From Azolla pinnata (Eukaryota; Streptophyta; Polypodiopsida; Salviniales; Salviniaceae): DNA of 43,719 nucleotides. The DNA is taken from assembly GCA_037176905.1 (NCBI GenBank), contig JBBBWG010030287.1, forward strand, positions 5,812-49,530, written 5' to 3'. This document shows, in pieces, positions 21,871 to 32,064 of this stretch (position 1 is the stretch's first letter; each line of letters begins with the position of its first letter). The notes beneath the pieces are model-generated. The model was not told the DNA's origin. It ran no database searches and saw only the letters and a program-made list of their open reading frames with translations. The translations under genes and the position numbers were made by a program.

Positions 21871-23286
21871 ACGCTCTATTGTTGGTGACGAGATTCCAGT
21901 TCTATACGGACAATGATCCTTCTTCTCTTCAATCTCATCGTCTAATATTTCATCGTCCTTGTAAGTCGTGGTCCTCGACATCATCGCGATTGTCATCATC
22001 ATCAGACAAATTTTCCAAGTGTTTCTTTTTTGGCAATTCTACAAATATGCCCATGTGTTTGTTTTCCATGGCTTTTTGTTGTACCTCAGTAGGCAATGGA
22101 TATATACAAAGATTAGTCTATATTTAGGAGGTCAAAAATTTTGACTGGTGAGGTCTGTGACCTTCTTCATAAAATGGGTTATTCCATCCATGAGAAAGGT
22201 TCGACCAATTAAATGGTTCGATCAATTTGTAAATAGAACATGTATTGTAACCATTGGCATTTTATAACTAGCGATCGGACATTTGGAAAAACAGAAGCAG
22301 AGTGCGCTTTCAAAATACGAGCGCGCTGCACATGGGTGAATCAGAACATGGTGGTCATGGATAGAGATACTTTGCGAGAAATCATGATACATGGAAAAAA
22401 ACAAACAAATTTTTTTTGTCGTCTCTTGGCATCGAAAACTCCGAAGAGAAGAACGGGCACCTGCAGAAGGGATCGAATCGGTAGAAGAACAGTTGGGGGG
22501 TTTAGGGTGTCGAATTCGCGGTCTCTGTGAATTATTTCTTTCGTTTGGCGGAGGCATGTTCTGACAGATTTACGCCGCCGTTTTTGGCGAGTCTCGGGAA
22601 GGAATCGGGAGACTGGCTCAGCTGGGTCTAGGAGCCTGGGGATTCAAAGCGGCAGAACGTGGAGGTGCCAGATCTTCTAAGATCAAAACTCGAATGGATC
22701 GGCGCCAGCGACATATATGCAACGGAAATGCTTCCTTCGGAGCCACTCTCGACGAGTGTACGCTGAGACACAAACCCTGCAACTATCTCTGCAGTTACTT
22801 TGTAGATATATATATATAGAGTTTCTGCAACTAAAGGCGATTCAAACGCCTCGTCTCGAACCTAACAGACCTCCGAAGGCCGGCGATTCGGACGTGTCTA
22901 CAGCCTCGAGGATCGGACACAGAGAAATCGGGTCTGGCTTCGGCCTGTGGATTTTCAAAACTTCTGGGGCCTTCGAAGAAAACGCCAGTGGGGAGAAAGA
23001 AGACGCAACGAGGAAGACGACAGAAGGCGCAACAGAGCGCCGCGATCAATTAAACCAGCTTAGTTTAGCGAAGCAAAGCGCGCATAATTAGGGCACTTTG
23101 ATCAGTGGAGTTAATCACGCTTTTGAAAAACGAAGGATTTAATCAAAAGAAAAGGACAAACAAGGGAAAAACAGCTTGTTAATTGCCATAACACTTAAAA
23201 GTAGATTTAGAGTCTTACTAGCACCGACATTATTAGTAATATCCCGAGAATATTTAATTATTTATTAAATAAAATCAGGTTTGCCC

Positions 23287-23332
23287 TTGACCAGGAAGCG
23301 GACCGTTGACCGGAGACCGTTGACCCGGTCAA
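23287..23332. promoter_or_regulatory. Four TTGACC W-boxes in 46 bp upstream of the PADRE gene
   Basis: TTGACC occurs on the plus strand at 23287, 23306 and 23320. GGTCAA (TTGACC on the minus strand) follows at about 23327. TTGAC[CT] is the WRKY-factor binding element and clusters are typical of pathogen-responsive promoters. The nearest gene downstream on the plus strand is a PADRE-domain gene, a family known to respond to pathogens, about 740 bp away. The motifs are seen; the function is inferred. Confidence 0.5.
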
Positions 23333-23559
23333 CGGGCGACTTTTTCCCGCCTCGAGCCACGCGGCAGGCCCAGCGCGATTCCCGCGCGCGGGAAAAAGAA
23401 AAGTTTTTGTTTCTTTTTTCTCCCCTTTACTCTTTTTCTGTAAATAATTTTCGGCCCCCCGGATTTTCTTTTTCTTTTTTCTTTTTTCTTTTTTCTTTTT
23501 TCTTTTTCCGCCCTCGTCTAAATAAACAAACAAACAAACAAATAAATAAATAAAGAGAG

Positions 23560-23636
23560 TCACATGCAGAATCTATGTATGGATGCATGCACATGCATGC
23601 CCGCCATGCATATGCACATGCATGCATGCATACATG
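23560..23636. repeat. CATGCA/TGCATG palindromic cluster
   Basis: CATGCATG-type palindromes overlap repeatedly in about 75 bp. CATGCA is the RY element bound by B3 factors of the ABI3/FUS3/LEC2 group in seeds, but alternating purine-pyrimidine simple sequence of this kind also arises by slippage. It lies in the upstream region of the PADRE gene. Confidence 0.5.
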
Positions 23637-23693
23637 CCTCCTGCTTCGCCTGCAAATATATACACGGGCCTGAAACCTGCAGAGCTCCGGCGC

Positions 23694-23935
23694 AGAAACC
23701 CTAAATTCCCTTCAGAAAACCCTAAAATCCCTTCAGGAAACCCTAAAATCCCTTCAGGAAACCCTAAAATTCCTTCAGGAAACCCTAAAATTCCTCCAGG
23801 AAACCTGAGATTCCCTTCAGAAAACCCTAAAATCCCCTCGGAAAGCCCTAAAATCCGCTCAGAAAACTCTGAGATCCCTTCAGAAAACCCTAAAATCCCC
23901 CTTCAGAAACCCTAAAATCCCCTCAGAAACCCTCG
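23694..23935 (+). repeat. Telo-box minisatellite, about twelve 21-bp units
   Basis: Units of about 21 bp of the form GAAACCCTAAAATCCCTTCAG are repeated in tandem immediately upstream of the PADRE gene, with substitutions in several copies. Each unit carries a telo-box (AAACCCTA). Because 21 is a multiple of three, the plus strand stays open here and would read as a 7-residue repeat (NPKIPSG type) from an ATG at 23583 to a stop at 23913-23915. That upstream ORF is in the same frame as the PADRE gene but ends before it, so it is more likely leader or promoter than protein. Confidence 0.8.
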
Positions 23936-24071
23936 CGTCCCGGCCTTTCCTGCTCGCTGCAAACCCTAGAAAACCTTGTTCCCTCCCGCCGAAACCCTAA
24001 CTCCCTTCTGCTTTGCTCCGATCCGAACAACAGCCGCCGCTTGGCCTAACGGTAGAACCGGAACCCTAGCT

Positions 24072-25037
24072 ATGGGGAACCTGCTCTCCTGCGGATTAGG
24101 GTTTCCGCCTTCCCAGCACGTCGTCAAGCTCATCCACAGCAACGGCCTCGTCGAGGAGTTCCACCGACCTGTGAAGGCCCGCGAGCTCACCGTCGATTAC
24201 CCTCACCACTTCATCTACAACTCTCAGGATCTCCTGCTCAACAGCTTCGGCCGTAGCCATGGCCATGGCGGCGAGAATCCCCGTGGTATCGCCGACGGCT
24301 TCTTGCCTTGTAGCCTTTCGGACGAGGAGGAGATGGAAATCGGCCAGATCTACTTCTTGCTACCGAAGAAGATGTTCGATCACGGGAAGAGATCGCCTGC
24401 GCTTGATCTCTCCGCCATCGCCACCATAGCCTCGAACGCGAAGAAAGCAGCTTCGCAGAGGAGAAGGTCCGGCCTTCACGCCTCCATGAAACAGCTGGCT
24501 CCACTGCCGCAGCTTCCCTACGCTTCTCCGCCATCGCCAGGTGCGGATGCGAGTAACAAAGCAGCAGACGAAGAAGAAGAAGAACGAGAGGACGACGAGA
24601 AGAATGCACAGCAACAACCTGCGAGACAAACGGCCAGCAAGGACTCGCCATATCCGCCTCCCGATCTTCCTCACGCAGATATGAAAGGCGACGACGCCGA
24701 CGCAGATGAGAAGGTAAGATTTACAAAGGAGTTCGTACAGAAGCTTCTTGCAGAAACGAAGTTGAAGCTTCAATCTGCTCCAAAAGGCGGAGCCGTAGCC
24801 ATGGATCCTTCCATCAAAGCTCTCTTCAACAACACCGATCTTTCCTCGCGTACTTCTGCTAACGCAGAAAAAGGCACAGACGCAGAAGCTGCTATGGGCC
24901 ATGGCGACGGAGTTAAGATCTCAGCAGAGATGCAGTCCGCGTACACGCGCCATATTCTGGACAGAAGTTTCGCACGGCTATGGAGGCCGCCTCTTGACAC
25001 CATCGCCGAAGATCATCAGATCCTTTTCCTGAGCTGA
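24072..25037 (+). CDS. PADRE (DUF4228) domain protein with N-terminal myristoylation motif
   Basis: A single exon of 321 residues. It starts MGNLLSCGLG, giving Gly2 for N-myristoylation and Cys7 as a possible palmitoylation site, so membrane attachment is likely. The N-terminal third matches the PADRE domain: VVKLIHSNGLVEEFHRPVKA, the turn YPHHFIYNSQDLLL, then EMEIGQIYFLLPKKMF. The remainder is low complexity and probably disordered (acidic EEEEERED run, Ala- and Pro-rich stretches), with a short ordered-looking block near VRFTKEFVQKLLAETK. PADRE proteins are plant-specific and several are induced by pathogens or abiotic stress; their biochemical role is unknown. The frame is open upstream to 23976 without an ATG, so 24072 is the first possible start. 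Four W-boxes and a telo-box array lie upstream; a 32-bp tandem repeat follows the stop. Confidence 0.9.
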   Translation: MGNLLSCGLGFPPSQHVVKLIHSNGLVEEFHRPVKARELTVDYPHHFIYNSQDLLLNSFGRSHGHGGENPRGIADGFLPCSLSDEEEMEIGQIYFLLPKKMFDHGKRSPALDLSAIATIASNAKKAASQRRRSGLHASMKQLAPLPQLPYASPPSPGADASNKAADEEEEEREDDEKNAQQQPARQTASKDSPYPPPDLPHADMKGDDADADEKVRFTKEFVQKLLAETKLKLQSAPKGGAVAMDPSIKALFNNTDLSSRTSANAEKGTDAEAAMGHGDGVKISAEMQSAYTRHILDRSFARLWRPPLDTIAEDHQILFLS

Positions 25038-25089
25038 AAGACGTAGACGGAAAGGCATTCGCTTCTCTCGTTTTCCTGGTGTTCCTTAG

Positions 25090-25281
25090 GCAAAGATCAG
25101 CACTGATGTTTGCATATCTCTGCAAAGATCAGCACTGAAGCTTGCATATCGCTGCAAAGATCAGCACTGAAGCTTGCATATCGCTGCAAAGATCAGCACT
25201 GAAGCTTGCATATCTCTGAAAAGGTCAGCACTGAAGCTTCCATATCTCTGCAAAGATCAGCACTGAAGCTTCCATATCTCT
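25090..25281. repeat. Six tandem 32-bp units downstream of the PADRE stop
   Basis: Units begin GCAAAGATCAGCACTGA (or close variants) at 25090, 25122, 25154, 25186, 25218 and 25250, and end in CTTGCATATCTCT or CTTCCATATCTCT. A decayed seventh unit starts near 25282. The array begins about 50 bp after the stop codon, so it probably lies in the 3' untranslated region. Confidence 0.9.
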
Positions 25282-28200
25282 GTTGGTCAGCCAGCGAACG
25301 GTTGCTTCCCCCTTCTCATTAGACAAACGGTCTTCCATCTTCATCACCAACGCAATCATCTTCAGCCTCACTATGCGAAATCAATGAGCGGGGTGGGGGG
25401 GATTCTCTCGTCTTCACTCCAAAAGACTGGGAGGAATCTTGCCGTTCTTCGTCTCCAGCATCGGAAAGGCTGGGAGGAAGCTTTCCATGTTCCTAGCAAC
25501 AGAAGAAGCAAGTTTCCAACTCCAGCATCGGAAAGGCTGGGAGGAAGCTCTATCTTCCTAGCAGCAGAAGGAAGATTACGTGGTATGGAGACCTCTGCGG
25601 GATCTTCCATGGCCAGCTGTATGAGCGACCGTTTCAATCGTATCCATTGCCGGGAGCAGAAGAGGGAACAAGGAACAATGCATGATGGCGGAAGCTCGGG
25701 GGCGTCATGCTCCTCACCATGGTCAGTCGCCATCTCCAAGTTACATCTCCCTCCTGTCTGTCTTTGGAGAAGAAGTCCGAAATTCCACGGGATGTTCAGA
25801 AAGCACAGAAGAACGGGGAATTCCCCAGAATGCCCCTCATATCCTTCCCGCCTGCTCCCGATACAGGAACTGTTTCGGAGCAGCTCGAGAGCGATCTTCC
25901 ATGCTCCTCTGATTGGATCGTTTTCTGTTTCAGAACCGACCTTCCATGTTCCTCTGATCTAGTGCAGCTCGAGATCGATCTTCCATGTTCCTCTGATCGT
26001 TTCTAGCTTCTCTTCTGATGTTTGAGCTCATCAAAACCGAGAGTCGATCGAAAGCAGCAACGATGAAGCGTCATCATGTGATCGTGCTCGCTTCATCGGA
26101 TCATTGAGCAATCTGAGAAGAAGTTCATGGCTCCATGACCCCATGCAGCATTCAATGCCATGCCCTAGATCACTGGTTTTGGGCAAGAGCATGTGGAGCT
26201 TTGATGATCTAGGAGTTTCTAGACCCCGAAGTGGGTCAAATCGAATGCACGGGAGTAGTAGTAATCTGAGCCGGGCATTGGTTCTGACTGCCTTCTTTTC
26301 TTTGCATTAGATTGTGGGCAATCAATCAATCACACCCGGATAGAGTATAGCATCAAGGACAAAAATCTAATTGGGGTGTTATCACATCGAATGTTATATC
26401 GTAGTGTTTTGATAGATTAAAAACACGATTATGTAGAATTTTGTTAGATTAAAACAGGTCGATAAGAAGGTGGAACAATATGTTTTTGTGATTTGTATTT
26501 TTATCCCACTGTAGATATAGACATCTTTAGAAGCAAATGTCCTCGATTGTTTTTATTCGGATTGGCTTTCTATTCATTTTGGAATCTTGCACTGCTGATA
26601 TATGATCAAGTCGACTCACAGTCGGTCCATTGACAAAAGAACCTAATTTATTCTATCTTATCAGCGTCACGAAAAGAGAAGTTGGAATTGTAGACAATTA
26701 ACATTGATGTTTATCGACAGTATCAACTAGTGATACGATTGGTTAACTTACTTTCGACAAAAGAAATTGGAAAATTATTGATCAATGCTGACTATGTGCT
26801 GACAAATCTGCGCAAGGGCCCAATATTGTCAACTGATACTCGATTGAATCCAATAGGAAAGCGTCTTCGTGTAATTGTTCTATAAAACATAGCGTTTTCG
26901 AGTCTTCGTGTAATTGGTCTATAAAACATAGCGTTTTCGAGGATCATGTTTCGGAGAACTCTCATAAGATTTTACAATAAGAAACAATGTCTCGGGTTCA
27001 CAACATTACCTTGTGATCAACATCAGCGAAGTAGAAGTAGACCTTCTCGAAGGCTCTACTCTTCTCTTGCTTCATGATATCAGCAAGTCCCCGATGTAAG
27101 CCGATAACTGAACCTCATTTTGGACAACTGTATGAACTCGGTTTGTCTTGGCAAGCTGTGGGCCATGAAGTTGGTTGATTGGACCTCTCCATTGCTCGAG
27201 GTCCCAAGGTGCAAGCTAACAAAGAGAACCTCTTACTTGCTCGAGGACCCATTTTAAGTCTTATTAACCAGTATTGTTGAACAATATATCAAATTCAGAG
27301 TGTAGATGGACATGCTCCTACTTCGATCAAGCCAGACCATGTATTAGATGCCAACACAATCAAAACCCCTCTTACGTGCTTCTTCGAATTTATGCAAAGC
27401 CTTGTGGTGGTGGTTGAAACTAACCAAGAGAAGCATCACAATATGCGGTTGCATCCTATGCCATGAAAGAAGCCAAATGACTAGCTACAGCTTGGCACAA
27501 AACTTGGCTTGTCTCTCATTTGAATCTGGTTTCTTCTTCTGTGAGTCGAGACAAGCAACGAAACTGCCAAAATGATGCTTGGTTTAGGGCTCCAGGATCG
27601 CGTTTTAGATGCAACCTAACCCGATCTTTACACACAAATGCCTCGAACAGCCAAACAATTTCTATCGACAAAGCCCTCGAACAATTGAGAGCCAGTACTT
27701 GCTTTAAAGAAGAAATATAGTTTGTAGGCTGGCACCGATGCAGTTTCTTGGGTTCGACGATGCGTCTTTGGAGGACCACAAGACCCATATTGAGCTCCCC
27801 TGTAAAATCTTCTCGAAATCTCCTCGAAACCCTAAGCCAGAGTCTCTTGGCCATCAAGATAGAAGCCGTAATAATCGCATTCGTACGAACCTCCTCGTGG
27901 TCCAAGCACTCCCACTTGTGTCTTCGTTCGACGAGCTAATATAACCTTTCAAAATTAGCCTTGGCCCTCGAGCTTCGCAGACAAAGAAGGGCTTTGTTGA
28001 TTACTGACGAATCTTTTGGCCTCATCCTGAAATTGACAAGCTCACCAATTATAGTCGGTTTACTACCCACAGTTCATCATCAATTGAGGGCTTAGATCCA
28101 TATCTGATAACATAACGCATTGTTGAGACCAGTAAACAGAACTACATCATAAAACTACATCAATTGAGGGCTTAGATCCATCTCTGATAACGTAGCATAT

Positions 28201-29713
28201 TATGGAGCGCAGTAAACAGAACTACACATAATTCAACTGATTTAGCAGCATGATTTAAACCCAAAATCCCTATTAAATACAAACCATCAAAATCATTCCT
28301 GGTGTAGACCCAACGTCCATCTCCCAGCTTGGAGAACAAAGCTTGGCTCACACCAATGAACTTTTTACATTCCAGATCTCCTGCATTCCATTGAATCAAA
28401 TAATCGAAGCGACATTGCAGAAAAATCAACGATATGCTTACAAGCACACTAGCTAAAGTATGACTCCAATGTGCGACATATTCAGAGCATGAACCAGACA
28501 ATGCATTGACAATTACCAAAAGCAAGTTGTGAAGTACACCACAACAAACAACAGCCAGAGCTCTTGCAGAAAAGGGCACACGAATAAGTACATGATCGAA
28601 TGGAAGCTCTTCTAATAAGACCACAAATCCAAAGGATCCAGCACAGTATGTACATTCATCCATGCATTACAAAATGAATATATATTGTAGAAGACCAGTG
28701 TTACAATATGTCAAACCTTCTCCAAAATCTGGCATGGCCCAATACACTAACCTTCACAACGAGCAACAAACATGTAAAGCCTATTGCATCACATATAACA
28801 TTCCAATCTCTCTGAGAAGCATATTGAGATACTAATATTACAGTGATGTTACCTCGGGAACACGAACGTTTAAAAAGATGGCTTACCAAGCACCTTGATG
28901 CGATTCTAACCAAAGTATATCTATCTACATGCAAGCATACCTTTCTACTAGTAGATTTCCCATAAAGCCGGTGATGCATTATCACTCAAGCTATGCAAAA
29001 TACAAATGCACTAATAAAATTAGCAAAGGAAAGCTATGTTTCATAGCTGTGCAAATGCAGGCCCTCAAGCCTGATATCAAAATGTGGCAATACTTTTACA
29101 ACAATAGATTCATTCCTGGTAGCTCATCATCCTCAGAATGTGGTAAGTATCTTTTAGCATTACTATGCCATGGAAATGCTTCCTCCTCTGTCTTTACATA
29201 AACAGATCATACTTGTCTTCTCATTTCCCCCATGTATCCGTTTTGCACCTTGATACATAATGCCTCACCTCTGAGTAAACCAGCCATTCGCACACTAGCA
29301 CAAGCTTCACAGTTTTTCCCATAATTCAAAACTCTAATATCACCTGAGCGTGTGGCTGGCTAGCAGGGCCAATACCCAAATGAAGGCATAGAACTCTACA
29401 TGATCCCAAGCCTCCGATTTTGGTTGATCTCCCCTTGCTTTCTTCTTCTTCTTCCTTCATTTCATATCATCTTCAAGTGGCGAAAGCAATGTAAACCCTG
29501 AGAATGAGTTAGTTGTAGCTTGTAAGTATCGTATTCATAACCTACCTTTACACCCAAAAAACCAGGATAACTTCTCTGGCAGTAAAACATTACAATTAGT
29601 AGCTTCTGCAGCTATTCTTCAGGGGAAACAGCAGAAGGTGCAATGAGCGTTCATTCTTATTTGTTACAAGAGAAAAGAAAGGAGAAGAAAAAGGCAGAGA
29701 GGAGAGACAGAGC
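25282..29713. other. Repeat-rich stretch without a recognisable gene
   Basis: Contents from left to right: a 30-bp segment duplicated at about 25451 and 25518 (CAGCATCGGAAAGGCTGGGA); three copies of CTTCCATGTTCCTCTGAT between 25895 and 25998; a 39-bp tandem duplication at 26863-26940; an AT-rich stretch; and from about 27000 to 28660 sequence that may be decayed retroelement. Plus-strand ORFs at 25384-25962 and 26104-26310 start with ATG but cross the local repeats and match nothing I know. From 28700 to 29700 there is only AT-rich DNA and the 3' flank of the next gene. Confidence 0.45.
28076..28229 (-). repeat. Tandem duplication containing a primer-binding-site-like motif (LTR remnant?)
   Basis: CATCAATTGAGGGCTTAGAT followed by CCAT.TCTGATAACGTA and then CAGTAAACAGAACTACA occurs twice, about 80 bp apart. 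On the minus strand each copy reads TTATCAGAGATGGATCTAAG or a close variant, which resembles the TGGTATCAGAGC initiator-tRNA primer site that follows the 5' LTR of plant copia and gypsy elements. No paired LTR or pol domain was found, so this is a remnant at most. Confidence 0.35.
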
Positions 29714-31654
29714 TCAGTAGTAATAGTATGGATCTATACTATGGCTACCAAACCTAACAGAAACAAGGTTCCATAGCCGTGAAGCAACAGCACCAAGCGA
29801 GCCACGGAGAACACGCCCAACAAAACCTGTTTCTGTGAGGATGTTATCAGTAGGTGTGGCATCTTCATTATCAGAAGAGCCATCTTCTTTCTCTCTCTCT
29901 TCCTCGCTCTCCTTCAGCACCTCCTCACCCATTAGAGGCCCCTCGCAATCAAGAGGTGTGATTTGACTTTTCTTCTTCTTCTTCTTCCTCTTCCCTGCAA
30001 CTTGATTATGCTTCAGGCTATCCGTAGATGCGGTGATCATCAAGGTTCCTGTGCTAGTTGAGGCAATGGAAGAAGGTTGAGTAGGAAGAGAAATATTCAC
30101 TTCCACCTCTTCGATATCGTTTTTAATCTCTGAAACCCTAAGCTGTGTTTCATCTAATGCAGTAGGAACATCGGATTCCTTTAATGGAGTTACTGTGCTC
30201 TTCACACCTCTACCTTTGGAAACTTTCTTCTTTGAGGCAGCTTGAGAACTCTGCAGTGGAGAAACAAAGGTAGAGTTTTCCTTCACCTCTGCAGACTCAG
30301 ACATATCATCTTTGTTCTCTGTATGTACGCAGTTTGGCTCTACCTTAATACTGTTTCTAGCAGTACCTTGTGCATTGAAATTGAACTCAACAGTAACATC
30401 CCCACCTTTCTTTTTCTCTTTCAACTTCTTACGTTGTTTCTTTCCACCAACCTCTTCTACAAAAACAGTTTGCATAGCCTCCTGATGTTTCTCTGTCGCT
30501 GCGCCAGATACCTTGATGTCTTGCATTTCAACTATTTCAAGGATCTGACAGATGATGTCCCTGTTTGGCGACTCATTCCATCTTCGCCAAAAGATGGAAT
30601 AGCAAGAAAAACAGTCACAGATTACATCTGCGCTCTTTTCTGCATTAAGTAGAGAAGAGACATGTTTGCAGTGTCCAATTCCCTCTGTACAAGAAACCGA
30701 CTGGAAAAACATGTTTTGATGAGACATGTAGTCGGGTGCAGGCAAGACCAATACCAAGACCAAGAGGCATACCTTTGAAGCAGAAAAAGAGGACGACGAT
30801 GATTTCTTGCCTCCTGGCGTTTCGCCTGAAACTATGAACGAGGAAGACGGAGATGCTGGAACCTGTAGGAAGCCAAATTCTGAACCTTTCACAGCACATT
30901 ATCTCGGAGCAACAAAGGAAAAGAAAACCTCATACAGTAAAGGCAGAGAGGAACGCAAAATTCCAGCTTGGCTCCCGAGTGAGAAGCACAACAGGAGCAA
31001 ATTTCAACATCGCAGCATTTGCGAGGAGAGTAAAACGAAGAAACGAACAAACCATGGGACGGCAAGCAAAAAGATAATGGTCATGATGGCGACGCTGATG
31101 ATATACTACTATATCTAGACCATGGATTCTGCGCAGGAGACGGAAGATAACCAAAGAAAACCATGAGGCGAAGGAGGACAGAAAGAGAAAATGGAGCAGA
31201 ACAAGAGTTAGAAAGCGAAACCAGAAAGGGGGGAGCAAACAAAAAATGAAGCAGCACGAGGAAGGAGGAGGAAAAACGACGCCAACGAAGCAGAGAAACG
31301 CAAACGTTGCAGGAAAAGGAAAGGAACTAGAGACAATCCGCTTACCCTCTGAGAAGAGGAAGAGAAGGAGGAAGAGAAGCCATTTCCGGCATTTCGCCAT
31401 GGCTTCTTGGTCCAGTGGTGCTTCGAGGGAGGCGGAGAGGGAGGCGGAGGTCCGACGAAGAGGCGATGGAGATGGAGGAGGTAGCAGAGGACGAGCTTCT
31501 CCTCGGGGGAGAGGAGCGAAACGGAAGATCGAGCGGGCCGGGGAAGGGCCTGCAGCGGGGACGGCGAGAAGGAGGGGAGCAGCAGCTCCGGGCAGTTGTG
31601 GCCAGGCTTGACGATGTAGGCGGGGGAGAACCTGAGGGAGGCCATGGCTCGCAT
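29714..31654 (-). CDS. Conserved plant protein of unknown function, CFSCY...FWRRW...SPNR type, 3 exons
   Basis: Exons are 31654-31346, 30862-30773 and 30700-29714, all phase 0 with GT-AG sites, giving 461 residues. Exon 1 encodes a Ser/Pro-rich N terminus (MRAMASLRFSPAYIVKPGHN) with the block RPARSSVSLLSPEEKLVLCYLL. Exon 3 carries CDCFSCY (about 161-167), FWRRW and SPNRDIICQILEIVE, then a long charged, probably disordered region with KKKKKK and EEE runs. It ends in a short conserved-looking tail, GFVGRVLRGSLGAVASRLWNLV. From memory this order matches a plant-specific uncharacterised family (CFxCY...WxRWDxSPNR...IIxxxE). No enzymatic motif is apparent; the Cys pair could bind metal, but that is speculation. 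A second ATG is at 31645. Intron 2 is only 72 bp. The leader side holds long GAA/CAG repeats. Confidence 0.75.
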
Positions 31655-31689
31655 CAGCGACGGAAGGAAACGGAAGTGCCGAAGGAGAA

Positions 31690-31945
31690 GCAGAAAGAGG
31701 AACTAGTCTGAAGCAGAAGCGGCAGAAGCAGCAGAAGAAGCAGCAGCAGCAGAAGAAGCAGACGACGAAGAAGAAGCAGCAGCAGCAGACGAAGAAGAAG
31801 AAGAAGAAGAAACAGAAGAAGAAGAAGCAGCAGCAGAAGCCATCGCCATCGCCATCGCCATGGACCTTCACTTCATCATCTCCTTCGTTTTCCTGTTCGC
31901 CAAAGAAAGAAGAAGAAGAAGAAGAAGAAGAAGAAGAAAATAATA
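31690..31945. repeat. GAA/CAG trinucleotide tract upstream of the unknown-function gene
   Basis: Interrupted GAA and CAG/GCA trinucleotides run for about 250 bp; on the minus strand they read as CTT and CTG, directly upstream of the start codon at 31654. Part of the tract is probably transcribed leader. Composition is uniform and no conserved protein is encoded. Confidence 0.8.
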
Positions 31946-32064
31946 ACAATAATAATAATAATAAGCGCAGAAAATTAAAACAAAAAAAAACATAAAGGAA
32001 CTGGGAAATGTATTTAATAAGCAATTTAAAAAGAAAAAGAAATACAACGAAAGAGAGATTCCTC

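Larger units (their letters stand above)
20368..24071. other. Gene-poor stretch between PEX3 and the PADRE gene
   Basis: From left to right: the PEX3 leader and promoter; a cluster of GTCAA/TTGAC motifs at 20660-20780; AT-rich sequence; a fragment of the MITE-like family at about 21773-21870; short plus-strand ORFs at 22240-22530 and 22717-23091 that match nothing I know; then a second TTGACC cluster, a pyrimidine tract (about 23400-23510), CATGCA repeats and the telo-box minisatellite that lead into the PADRE gene. I see no conserved gene here. Confidence 0.5.

Noticed and set aside
23583-23915. 110-residue ORF with a seven-residue NPKIPSG-type repeat
   Set aside because: The repeat protein follows from a 21-bp minisatellite. 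The ORF starts in CATGCATG simple sequence and ends before the PADRE start. Kept only as a possible upstream ORF.
25384-25962. 192-residue plus-strand ORF starting with ATG
   Set aside because: It crosses locally duplicated segments, has no recognisable domain, and competing frames are also open over the same interval.
28172-28663. Hydrophobic minus-strand ORF whose ALAVVCCGVLHN recalls the LRIYCAGIWHN segment of plant site-2 proteases
   Set aside because: There is no HExxH zinc motif, no PDZ-like or second metal-ligand segment, and no in-phase flanking exons. It also ends in the retroelement-like duplication. The resemblance is too short.
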